Notes under the pieces: generated by a model
Database searches by the model: none
Told to the model about the DNA's origin: nothing
The model's input: the letters and a program-made list of their open reading frames with translations, nothing else
IMG/VR virus record: IMGVR_UViG_3300028840_000401
Coordinates: 1 to 41,875 of that record
DNA: 41,875 nt
Strand: one strand, 5' to 3'
From: a virus
Shown: one piece after another, positions 23,495-31,739 of the stretch
How positions within the stretch are numbered: position 1 is the first letter of the stretch
How the letters are laid out: every line of letters starts with the position of its first letter
Program-made: the position numbers and the translations under genes

Positions 23495-25742
23495 CTGGGT
23501 AGTCTTCTGGCTCTAGTTCTGTAGCGCCCATGACAGCGCCGTTAATGAAGTTCCACCCATCTGCGGCGGCGTCTGTGAGGATGTCCGGGCCTCGAATCTT
23601 TCCTGACACCCAGTCGTCTCGCAGTGTTAGGACTCCTGTGTCCGGGTCTCTGTCATATCCAATCAGGTTGGTTGTGAGGACGTTCGTTGACGTAGTACCC
23701 CCCCAACCAGTAATAACGCCTTTACCGTCATCTGTGAAGTACATATTCACGACCACAGTCTGGAGGTTGGCAGGAGACTCTATTGTCTCGTAAGGGTTTT
23801 CCACCTCACCTTGCAGGGCGAAGTATGTCCCGTTCCAGCGGAGGTGATCCATAGCTCTACCGCTCGTGAGAGGTCCTGCTCCTGTGCGCCAGTAATGCAC
23901 GTAGAGATCGTCCCCAATGCAGTACAGAGTACGGATATAATCTCGTCCACCACCAGGTAGGGTGCTCACACCGTTGTTGTAGAGGTTGGCTGTAGCTGTC
24001 CAGGTAGACCCACTCCGCTTGAAGATGGCGACGTTGTCCACAGCGTTACTCATGCCGCCAGAGTTGGTACCTTCAATCGCTACAATCGCGTAGTCGGTAG
24101 TCCCGTCGTTGAAGAACGCAATTGTCCGCACAGAGTTACCGTTAGCCGTGTACCCTGAGAGGGTCTGTCTCGTCAGCGTAGGAGTGGCTGTCCCAAGGCC
24201 AGCAGTGGCATAGATATGGATACCGCCTGCACCACCAGTGTTCGGGTCGTCTAGGTTGGTCGATTTAGAGGCGATACCCAGATAGTTCCCGTTCTCACTC
24301 CACTGCACCGCACTGGATTCCCCTAGTCCTTCTCTTGTGGGTGGCTGGTCATAGATGGTGTTAGTTTCTTGTTGCCAGTTCCCTGCCGTACCGCTCAGGT
24401 AGTCCCACCGGAATGCGGGAAAGAAAGTGGTACTGATCGTAGACACCGCGATAGGGTGAATGTACAGCTCATTACGGCCAACACCTGTATCACTGATCGA
24501 GTCAGGGCTCCAGTTGGTGGAACCAATCAGGTAAACAGCTCTGCTGCCACCAGGAGATACAGCTCCACGTCTCCAGAACGCACCCTTACCCAGCGCAGCC
24601 ATCTGCCGCGCAGTGGATACGTTAGAGTCCCACAGAGCGACATTGAAACCGTTCTGCGACATTGTGATCGCATTGAGGTTGTTGTCCACTTCGGACTCTA
24701 CGCCGTGATCAATTGGGTAGCAGTGCCCACCGTACACGTTGTTCACCCAGTGACCCTTAGCGACCCAACGCTGGTTGCATCGTTCGAGCAGCATAGGGTT
24801 AGGGAACGCTGTACCGCTGAGATTGGCCCGTGCGGTCAGGAATGTGACCTTGTCTAGACCTGCAGGAGGTCCTTCAGTGGTCACAGCTCTGACGTTACGA
24901 CGCACGTAGCGTCTAGCGACTGTGGTGTTAGACTCAGCACGTTCAATACCGCCGATCCATCTCTTCCACATCTCGCGGATGTTGCTCATGCTGAGTGGAG
25001 CGTCAGTGAAGGCTACGTACTCGACTTGACCATCAAAGAAGTTGGCCCCACCAGTGTAGCTGCCTCCGCTGTAAGTCGCCAGACCTCCAACACTCAGAAC
25101 ACCTGGTGCAACCATGTCTGCAATCCATCCAGGACTGCCTCCGGTAGTGTCTACAGTCTCCACTTCCTCGATCTGTCCGGACAGTCGGTGACCGTCCAGC
25201 CACACCTGGTACTCATCCTCAGTCACATCATACTGGAAGATGAGCATGTGCGTGACGTCGCTCGTCTGCACGTTCGGGCTCCAACCTGTACCACTGATGC
25301 GAGTGGCGAACTCGATGTTACGTGAGTTGGCTCCGCTGAGAAACTGTAGACGGCAACCCTCATCAGTTGCGATGAGAGCGATCTGCAGAAGCTCCGTGAT
25401 CGGATCCGCCTCATCCTGGATAATGACCAGATTGGTAGTGTGGACCGTGTCTGGAGAGTACATCACAATGATCGCACCTTCGGTCAGGCTCTGGATGGCT
25501 GTGATGTTTTTCGTATGGAACTGCTCTGTAGTACCATCGAAGTCGATCTGGTACGTAGGGTCATCAGGGACCAGAGAGTCCTCGAAGGCATACCCAGGCT
25601 GTCGGTACACAGGAGTGCCTACAGCTTCCAGGTCACCCATAGTACCACTACCGGTGTTAGCCAGGTTCCCGGATGCTTCATCAAACTTGTATTCAGCGAC
25701 TGGCTGAACTACAGTGTCCATGTAGTCGTAAAAAGCAGTCAT
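23475..25742 (-). CDS. Receptor-binding/tail fibre protein with LamG and propeller-like domains
   Basis: A 755-residue protein. Residues about 15-255 read as a LamG/concanavalin-like jellyroll (AEYKFDEASGNLANTGSG at the start, WLDGHRLSG and FFDGQVEYVAFTDAPLS near the end). Residues about 300-720 show repeated WS-x-x-x and YLI/YVHYWR strands such as ESSAVQWSENGNYLGIAS and TIAFFNDGTTDYAIVAIEG, which look like a WD40-type beta-propeller. It lacks an obvious tail-attachment N-terminus. It probably binds the host surface, perhaps hung on the fibre encoded upstream. ATG 25742 follows AGGATAACA. Confidence 0.75.
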   Translation of the reverse strand: MTAFYDYMDTVVQPVAEYKFDEASGNLANTGSGTMGDLEAVGTPVYRQPGYAFEDSLVPDDPTYQIDFDGTTEQFHTKNITAIQSLTEGAIIVMYSPDTVHTTNLVIIQDEADPITELLQIALIATDEGCRLQFLSGANSRNIEFATRISGTGWSPNVQTSDVTHMLIFQYDVTEDEYQVWLDGHRLSGQIEEVETVDTTGGSPGWIADMVAPGVLSVGGLATYSGGSYTGGANFFDGQVEYVAFTDAPLSMSNIREMWKRWIGGIERAESNTTVARRYVRRNVRAVTTEGPPAGLDKVTFLTARANLSGTAFPNPMLLERCNQRWVAKGHWVNNVYGGHCYPIDHGVESEVDNNLNAITMSQNGFNVALWDSNVSTARQMAALGKGAFWRRGAVSPGGSRAVYLIGSTNWSPDSISDTGVGRNELYIHPIAVSTISTTFFPAFRWDYLSGTAGNWQQETNTIYDQPPTREGLGESSAVQWSENGNYLGIASKSTNLDDPNTGGAGGIHIYATAGLGTATPTLTRQTLSGYTANGNSVRTIAFFNDGTTDYAIVAIEGTNSGGMSNAVDNVAIFKRSGSTWTATANLYNNGVSTLPGGGRDYIRTLYCIGDDLYVHYWRTGAGPLTSGRAMDHLRWNGTYFALQGEVENPYETIESPANLQTVVVNMYFTDDGKGVITGWGGTTSTNVLTTNLIGYDRDPDTGVLTLRDDWVSGKIRGPDILTDAAADGWNFINGAVMGATELEPEDYPDGRDGQ

Positions 25743-25744
25743 TG

Positions 25745-26980
25745 TTATCCTAGTTCTACGATGCTGAGGACGGTGCGATCTCCGCTACCCAGGGTCTCCG
25801 CTTGAGAGGTCTCAGCTGTGACCTTCATAACCTGTCCAGCAGACAGGCTGACCACAGCCGTTACCGTTACAGACCAGTCCTTACTGTTGCTGTCCGCTTG
25901 GTTCGAGATGTTGTGGTTCACTACCGAGCTAGAACCTTCATAGATCTTGACTCGTAGCTCTTCACCGCTGCCCAAGGTGTCGGCAGTGACCGTAGCAGAT
26001 ACCAGCAGCTTAGCTCCATCAGAGCCAGCCGTGTAGGTGGTGCTAGACCATGTACCGCGTTGGAAGTTGTCGTAGTCCGTTGTGCCGAATGTGACGTCAG
26101 TCTCTGTAGCGGAAGACAGGGCCTGCGCAGATGCGGCAGACAGTCGGCCTTCTCCCAGCTGATTACCGATAGCGTTAGCCACGGAGATCTTCTTAACTGT
26201 GTTGCTGTCGTCAGTGTCAGAGATCAGCAGCTCGTCATCGTCAGCTGGTACTACAGCCAGCTCAGTCTCATTCGTGATGTCTACGTCGAAGGTACGGTCG
26301 GCAGACAGGTCACCTCCACCAGAGAGGCCAGCACCGGCTGTCAGGGTACGAGTCTCCAGTACCGCACTGGTACCGCCACCAAGGTTACCTGGGTCGATTG
26401 CGGCTTCCAGGTTGGCGAAGGTAATCTTCTTTGGTGCGTTAGAGTCGTCTACGTCAGCGAAGGCCAGGAAGTCACCAGCAGCAATAGCGGCAGCTGTCAG
26501 CTCGTTTACGTCCAGGTCAATCGTAGCGTCAGCTGATAGGTCGGTACCACCCACGCTGTAACTCAGTCCGGCACCAGCCGTCAGCGTGATCGCTGTCAGG
26601 TCACCAGAGCTGTTCAGAGTTGTGCCGTCGATCTCCAGACCGGTACCAACTTCCAGGAACGCAGTCGCCAGAGCGGAGTGGTCCCAGAAGAGAATACGGT
26701 CAGCACCAGGGGCAGCGAGAGCTTGGAGATCCTCCACGATACCAGCAGCATTCGCCGCCCAGGTTGTAACCCGGCCAGGGGTCATCACTACCGTGTTAGA
26801 GCTACCAGCTTGCGCTTCACTAGCGTCAGCAATAGAAGTTGTGTCGAACTTGGTTGCGATAGCAGCAGAGATCGCTGCCAGTTCGGCATCGATGTCGGAT
26901 CCCTTGATGATCTTCAGCGGGTTACCCGTGCTCAGGGCATCCTTGGCGCTGTAGTCATTGATCTGGGTGTAGTCACTCAT
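25745..26980 (-). CDS. Tail fibre protein, 411 aa
   Basis: A 411-residue fibre. The N-terminus (YTQINDYSAKDALSTGNP then KIIKGSDIDAELAAISAAI) is a familiar podoviral tail-attachment sequence. The shaft contains an internal repeat: LTAGAGLSYSVGGTDLSADA at about residues 135-155 and LTAGAGLSGGGDLSADRTFD at about 215-235, each followed by an Asp-rich segment. The C-terminal ~120 residues are beta-rich and resemble a small trimeric head domain. It precedes the LamG/propeller gene, so the two likely act together in adsorption. Confidence 0.8.
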   Translation of the reverse strand: MSDYTQINDYSAKDALSTGNPLKIIKGSDIDAELAAISAAIATKFDTTSIADASEAQAGSSNTVVMTPGRVTTWAANAAGIVEDLQALAAPGADRILFWDHSALATAFLEVGTGLEIDGTTLNSSGDLTAITLTAGAGLSYSVGGTDLSADATIDLDVNELTAAAIAAGDFLAFADVDDSNAPKKITFANLEAAIDPGNLGGGTSAVLETRTLTAGAGLSGGGDLSADRTFDVDITNETELAVVPADDDELLISDTDDSNTVKKISVANAIGNQLGEGRLSAASAQALSSATETDVTFGTTDYDNFQRGTWSSTTYTAGSDGAKLLVSATVTADTLGSGEELRVKIYEGSSSVVNHNISNQADSNSKDWSVTVTAVVSLSAGQVMKVTAETSQAETLGSGDRTVLSIVELG

Positions 26981-28524
26981 TAGGCGATTCTTCCTACCTT
27001 AGCGAACAGTTCCAGCTGCTGCAGGGCGAATTGGCCCTGTACGTTAGACTCCAGGTAGACCTTGTAGTACTGCCCTGTAGCCCGAGCGGGAACCTTAATG
27101 ATGTTGAGGAACAGTCCACCAGACCATTCAGCCAGACCCCACTCCCCTACATTCCATTCGGAGACTACGGGGTCAACGACTTCAGCGTTGGCGAACTTGC
27201 GTCCTTCCTTGAAGTCTACAGCCCAGCTGAAGCTGATGTTGGTGTTGTTACGGACGAACAGGATAGATCCCAGACGCTTCAGCATCTTCAGTCTGTTCGC
27301 AATGTTCTCTCCCAGATCCAGCCACGGGCTGGCGTACTTGAAGTCGATCAGAGATCCAGCGTCAGAGTCATTCCCGTAGGTCCAGACTTGACCAGGCCCA
27401 CCGAACAGAAGAGTCCCATCCCTGCGGACCTCCAATGCTGTCGGTGCCAACGTCCATGTAGTAGCTGGGAAAACCGTGTCCCCTTCTTCATCCCGAAAGG
27501 CGTTCTTCACATGGAAGATCCATGTCTTACTTACGTCGGGCAGGCTCAGTACGTAGAGCCCATCTTCCCCATAGTAGGAGGATTGTACTGTATCGGTTCC
27601 GTTGAGCCTGAAGTCACCCAGGAAATCATCCCGGACGTACTTAGAGACATTGGTCAGCGGGTTCGACTTCTCCTGGATCACGCGCCCCAGAGATTGAAGA
27701 CCATTGCGCGAAAGGAAGACGATGTCGGCTTCACCAATGTGTTGAATTGTGTGCTGAGATTCACACCCCGTCCCCTGGATGACGTCGATGACGACGAGGT
27801 TGTCTGGGTCGATACCGAGCTGTGATCCGGTCCCGTCTTCCCAGATGACGATGTGGTTCTTACCGAAGACGATGAGGCGACCGTTGAACGCCGTGATAGC
27901 AGATACAACGTCCATACCGCCTGTCCATACATTGGACATATCAATCGTCTTAGAGTCCGCAGTAGTGTCCCAATCAGTCTCATCGAGTAGGCCAGAAATA
28001 CGGATAGTCTGTCCGTCAGAGTCGAGACCCCAGACGCGACCATACCCAGCAAACCCCACACCATTGAAAATAGTAGGTGCAGTACCGCCAGACTCAACGA
28101 CAGTAGCAAAGTTGCTAGCAGAAGGACGAACCACAGGCTTCTGCCCGTCTTGGAATCCAATAACCTTCTCGTTGAAGTTGTGGAAGTTCCATCTGCCGTC
28201 TGTGTCTGTGACTGCTCCAGAGATGTCGTTCCCTTCCGGGTCTGCCAGGTCATTCGCAATTCCACCGTCCCAGGCTACGATAGGTTCAACTACACCATCC
28301 CCCTGAATGTATTCGAAGATGGTCTTTACGTCCGGTAGACTGGTGATGTCAGTCGTTGTCGTCACGGAGTACCCGTTACGCGCAGCAAGACGCCCAGCAT
28401 CGTCCACGACACAGTTCGTGGCCAGGGTCGCCCAGATCGGGTTCAGGATCGAACCCTTCTGCTGCAGGTTCAGCCCGGCAGAGCCAGGCGAAACCAGATC
28501 AATAGGAAGGAGCTGTCTAGACAC
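26980..28524 (-). CDS. Tail nozzle-like protein (tubular B / P22 gp10-like), 514 aa
   Basis: A 514-residue beta-rich protein. It opens with LPIDLVSPGSAGLNLQQKGS and TNCVVDDAGRLAARNGYS, the pattern of podoviral nozzle or DNA-stabilisation proteins that begin with a strand marking each parameterised position. Repeated strands (IVAWDGGIA, VIGFQDGQKPVV, LIVFGKNHIVIWE, IVFLSRNGLQSL) suggest a propeller. It follows the adaptor gene and precedes the fibre, the usual tail order. GTG 28524 overlaps the adaptor's end. The family name is inferred from pattern and position. Confidence 0.8.
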   Translation of the reverse strand: MSRQLLPIDLVSPGSAGLNLQQKGSILNPIWATLATNCVVDDAGRLAARNGYSVTTTTDITSLPDVKTIFEYIQGDGVVEPIVAWDGGIANDLADPEGNDISGAVTDTDGRWNFHNFNEKVIGFQDGQKPVVRPSASNFATVVESGGTAPTIFNGVGFAGYGRVWGLDSDGQTIRISGLLDETDWDTTADSKTIDMSNVWTGGMDVVSAITAFNGRLIVFGKNHIVIWEDGTGSQLGIDPDNLVVIDVIQGTGCESQHTIQHIGEADIVFLSRNGLQSLGRVIQEKSNPLTNVSKYVRDDFLGDFRLNGTDTVQSSYYGEDGLYVLSLPDVSKTWIFHVKNAFRDEEGDTVFPATTWTLAPTALEVRRDGTLLFGGPGQVWTYGNDSDAGSLIDFKYASPWLDLGENIANRLKMLKRLGSILFVRNNTNISFSWAVDFKEGRKFANAEVVDPVVSEWNVGEWGLAEWSGGLFLNIIKVPARATGQYYKVYLESNVQGQFALQQLELFAKVGRIA

Positions 28525-29227
28525 TCACAAGTTCCGTGATGTTACCCGCTTCTGCATCGTCCCGAGAGACCGCAGTAGCAAGTGCTTCGTTGAAGCGTTG
28601 TTCGTTGAACTGACCGTTTGTACCCAGCTCTTCCCCACGCTCTTCCATCGCGTGCCAGACAGCACCGACGAAGATCGGGCGCACAGGGATCTTGATGATT
28701 TCACTCAGATCTGTGTCAGCGAAGCGTGCTTGGGGAACAGTGATGGTGAGCTGAATTGTGCGATCACCAGAGGGGCGGGGCCAAACGAACAGGTCCAGGC
28801 CATCCCCAGAACTGTTGTCCAGTGCAAAATAGGTGGGATCCTGACGAGTATCCGTGTCGATGGTGTCGCGGTAGATGAGTTCCGCCAGATCGATCTCAAT
28901 AAGTGGGTCAGGGTTGTCCGAATCAGTGATATCGAACGCGAGTGGGATCACCTGGATGCGGTTCTGTTGGAAGATCCGGACTAGGCGAGACCGCTCGTTT
29001 GCGCCAGTTACCGTCCCAGACTGTGCTCCAGCCAGGATAGTGACATTGATCGTTTGTCGCAGGGCACGCCACTGGTGGGCATCCTCGACTTCTTCTTTCA
29101 CATCATTGATGATGTCACCAACGAGCTTCTGGTAGTCTTCTGTCAGCTCAGTAGTGGAGCCGTCTAGCTCATCTTCTCCGAGCTTGCGCATGACGCGGTT
29201 CACAAGCTGCAGGTATGTTGTAGCCAT
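28517..29227 (-). CDS. Tail adaptor protein (tubular A / head-to-tail connector), 236 aa
   Basis: A 236-residue protein starting MATTYLQLVNRVMRKLGEDEL, which is highly typical of podoviral adaptor proteins that sit below the portal. Further matches are IINDVKEEVEDAHQWRALRQT and a C-terminal IIKIPVRPIFVGAVWHAMEERG. ATG 29227 follows GGGAGACTTTA. It comes directly after the capsid gene and a weak terminator, in the standard gene order. Confidence 0.85.
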   Translation of the reverse strand: MATTYLQLVNRVMRKLGEDELDGSTTELTEDYQKLVGDIINDVKEEVEDAHQWRALRQTINVTILAGAQSGTVTGANERSRLVRIFQQNRIQVIPLAFDITDSDNPDPLIEIDLAELIYRDTIDTDTRQDPTYFALDNSSGDGLDLFVWPRPSGDRTIQLTITVPQARFADTDLSEIIKIPVRPIFVGAVWHAMEERGEELGTNGQFNEQRFNEALATAVSRDDAEAGNITELVSV

Positions 29228-29252
29228 TAAAGTCTCCCAGATAGAGGTTCGG

Positions 29253-29274
29253 AAAAGGGGACCCGAAGGCCCCC
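29253..29274 (-). terminator. Weak terminator/attenuator after the capsid gene
   Basis: Minus strand: GGGGGCC, loop TTCG, GGTCCCC, then four T. A stable 7-bp stem with a UUCG loop but a short U run. It may reduce read-through into tail genes so that capsid protein is made in excess. Confidence 0.65.
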
Positions 29275-29293
29275 TATCCTAAGCAGCAGTTGC

Positions 29294-30250
29294 TTACGTA
29301 GTCGGAACTACGAAAGTAACGATGTTGCTGTCGCGCAGAACCTTAACGCCGTAGAGCATGTCTACAGTGAACAGGTCAGCCAGCCACTCCTGCTTGTATT
29401 GCGTCTGAGAGCGAACTCCCATCTGCTCTACGAGGAGCATACCGTCACGCTGGAACAGGATACCAGCTACGTTGTCGGCGTTGTTAGAAGAGTCGTCAAC
29501 CAGCGGCAGCTGAGTTGTGACATAGACTTCTACACCGTACACGTTACCAACGATACCGTTGCGGATGGTGTTACCACCTGCACGCTCACCGACGAAGGCT
29601 TCTTCCGTGAAACGGGCGATACCTGTCAGGTCTTGCTTAACGATAGTTGGAACAACGTAGAAACGCTCAGCCATCGGCACGTCACCGTCGTCCAGAACCT
29701 TGATGTGAGCACGGATACCCGCATCAGAGATGTCTGTAGAAGCAGTTTCGTCCCAGACAGAACCGTCACCTTCGTAGATTGTGTCGAAGGTAGACGTTGT
29801 TTCCAGGGTGTTGGTAGAAGCAGTGTACACCAGAGACGCAGAGCCAGTGTTGAAGAACTCGACCAGGAGGTCGGTGTCAACCTGCTTAGCGATGGCATAA
29901 CCACCGTCGTCAGTGTAGAACTGCCGCAGAGAAGCCAGCGCTTGCACGTCAACGATGTCTTCGATGAAGCGGCTGTATTCCTTGTGCTTGTCGATAGATA
30001 CGACCAGTCCAGCATCTGCTCCGTGTTGGATCAGAGTAACTTGAGACTGAGCGCCTTTGTCGCTAGCAGAGCCACGAGTCGGCGTAGGGATACGGATAGT
30101 ATCACCCTTCTTGCCACGGTGGTTGAGCTTGCGTACCAGGTTTGCTGCTACCAGGTTTTGTTTGTAGGCAGCGATCACCTCATCAGACCACAGCTCCGGG
30201 ATGAAGTTGGGTACCTCAGTGGTGATAATGTGGTTAGTTCCTAGAGCCAC
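29294..30250 (-). CDS. Major capsid protein
   Basis: A 318-residue protein of podoviral coat type. It begins NHIITTEVPNFIPELWSDEV and contains KKGDTIRIPTPTRGSASDKG, a typical early strand of HK97-fold coat proteins of this group. It ends in a beta-rich QYKQEWLADLFTVDMLYGVKV region. GTG 30250 follows TAGGAGATAAGAC, the best ribosome site in the late operon. It lies just downstream of the scaffold gene and just upstream of a weak terminator, both expected of the most abundant virion protein. Confidence 0.9.
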   Translation of the reverse strand: MALGTNHIITTEVPNFIPELWSDEVIAAYKQNLVAANLVRKLNHRGKKGDTIRIPTPTRGSASDKGAQSQVTLIQHGADAGLVVSIDKHKEYSRFIEDIVDVQALASLRQFYTDDGGYAIAKQVDTDLLVEFFNTGSASLVYTASTNTLETTSTFDTIYEGDGSVWDETASTDISDAGIRAHIKVLDDGDVPMAERFYVVPTIVKQDLTGIARFTEEAFVGERAGGNTIRNGIVGNVYGVEVYVTTQLPLVDDSSNNADNVAGILFQRDGMLLVEQMGVRSQTQYKQEWLADLFTVDMLYGVKVLRDSNIVTFVVPTT

Positions 30251-30279
30251 GTCTTATCTCCTATTAGGGATTGGGTTGA

Positions 30280-31071
30280 TTACTTCACCCGCCCTTCGAG
30301 ATAGGCTTGCTGGATGTGCTGCTGATAGGCAGGATCCAGGTAACCTTCGGGATCTTCAAGCTTCTTCTTGATGATATCAGTCCGCTTGATAATCTCGCCC
30401 TTAGGCGCAGGTGCGTCTCCAGTAGCAGAGCCCTCGAATACGGGAGCTGTACTGCGTCTGGCTGGTGCTTGTCCTTCCGGATCACCGGAGTGGGACTCGT
30501 TTGCAGCCTTATACGAGTTGATCAGTTCGACCAGGGCTTCTTGGTCACCAGCGGCACCCATCTGGGCAGCACGCAGGCGGAAGGGGTCTCCCTTACAGTA
30601 CTCGATGAACTCCTCAGAGTTCAGGATCTGTTGCGCATCATTGTGACGGACAGTCAGGCTTGTGCCAGACACCGCACCTTCCAGCGCTTGGATCTTTGAG
30701 TCGTACTCTTCTCGCAGCTTTGCTTCGCGTGTTTCGAAATACTTGCTAATGGTTGCTGTTGGATCAGCCAGGAGTTCTGTGGGGTCAATCGTGACTTCCT
30801 GCACAGGGTCCTGGGAACCTTCACCAGCAGCTCTTGCCTCTTCAATCTTGAGAAGACGGTCTGCCATGCCGCGCACTTCACCGAGTTCGTTAGCCATGCG
30901 GCTACGATCTTTCTCGGCGTTCAGGTACATCTCGTACACTTCTTCGGGGGACTTACCCTTCAGCTTGTCCGGAACCTCCGGGGCTGGGTTGTCGTCCTTC
31001 GGTGCTTCTGCTGCTGCAGCTGCGGTATGCTTTTCCAGATTCTCGTCTCTGGTTGGATCTACTAGAGCCAT
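30280..31071 (-). CDS. Capsid scaffolding protein
   Basis: A 263-residue acidic, Ala/Glu-rich, almost wholly helical protein between portal and coat genes. It has a disordered Pro/Ala-rich N-terminus, SPEEVYEMYLNAEKDRSRMANELG, a central helical region, and a C-terminal KRTDIIKKKLEDPEGYLDPAYQQ, a basic helix that in scaffolds binds the coat protein. ATG 31071 follows TAGGAGATTACA. The call rests on position, composition and the C-terminal helix. Confidence 0.82.
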   Translation of the reverse strand: MALVDPTRDENLEKHTAAAAAEAPKDDNPAPEVPDKLKGKSPEEVYEMYLNAEKDRSRMANELGEVRGMADRLLKIEEARAAGEGSQDPVQEVTIDPTELLADPTATISKYFETREAKLREEYDSKIQALEGAVSGTSLTVRHNDAQQILNSEEFIEYCKGDPFRLRAAQMGAAGDQEALVELINSYKAANESHSGDPEGQAPARRSTAPVFEGSATGDAPAPKGEIIKRTDIIKKKLEDPEGYLDPAYQQHIQQAYLEGRVK

Positions 31072-31135
31072 TGTAATCTCCTATCCCGCCCAATATGGGT
31101 TGTGGGTTTGAGTTTGATGAAGTGAAGGGGGAATT

Positions 31136-31414
31136 CTAGTCCGCCCCAGGCCGGGGACCGTAGTCACCATGTTCGGCCTTGGTCTTTTCTTCCTTTTCCT
31201 TCTGTTGGCGGTGCATCCTATCGAACTTGTCGATTGCTTCTGGGGATGCAGAGTGACCCTGGGCAAGGCTTAGCCAGTCAGGAGACGGGGCCTTCAGGAT
31301 TACTCTCTCAGCTGTGCCCAGGCACTGAGTGCAGGGCATCGAGGTTTCGTCACTCTTGACGAAATGTTCTTCTACATGACCGCATCGTCGGCACTTGTAG
31401 TCGTGGAGGATCAT
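31136..31414 (-). CDS. FmdB-like zinc ribbon protein, 92 aa
   Basis: Residues 1-40 (LHDYKCRRCGHVEEHFVKSDET and MPCTQCLGTAERVILK) give a CxxC...CxxC zinc ribbon of the FmdB type. The rest is a charged helix rich in Lys, Glu and Gln. ATG 31414 overlaps the preceding stop. Such proteins are common just upstream of phage scaffold and capsid genes; their role is not established. Confidence 0.8.
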   Translation of the reverse strand: MILHDYKCRRCGHVEEHFVKSDETSMPCTQCLGTAERVILKAPSPDWLSLAQGHSASPEAIDKFDRMHRQQKEKEEKTKAEHGDYGPRPGAD

Positions 31415-31728
31415 ACGAAAGCTTCGCCATCTCCTACGAGTGGGGCCTCTTCTGATTCTGCACGCTCTTGTACCGCTTGAGCGAACTCAAGGTTGAGTCG
31501 GTCAGGGATGTTGATGACTTGGACCAGCCCATCTCGCAGGCCGCGAGCATAGTTGTATTGGTCCCAGCTTTGGGCGTTGTCTAGCACACCGGCTAGGCCC
31601 TCAAGCTTTTCAGTGATGTCCTGGAGGATGATAGCCCATCCAGGAGATCCTAGTGTCGATTGGAGCTTGCCAAAGGTCTCCTTTTCGGAGTCAGTCAGCT
31701 TCTCCCACAGGTCTGGTTGCGTATCCAT
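31411..31728 (-). CDS. Unknown protein between portal and scaffold, 105 aa
   Basis: A 105-residue acidic helical protein (WEKLTDSEKETFGKLQSTLG at the start) with no motif I can name. Small helical genes in this position are frequent in podoviruses and may assist assembly. ATG 31728 follows GGGAGATACT, and the stop overlaps the zinc ribbon gene by 4 bp. Confidence 0.7.
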   Translation of the reverse strand: MDTQPDLWEKLTDSEKETFGKLQSTLGSPGWAIILQDITEKLEGLAGVLDNAQSWDQYNYARGLRDGLVQVINIPDRLNLEFAQAVQERAESEEAPLVGDGEAFV

Positions 31729-31739
31729 AGTATCTCCCG

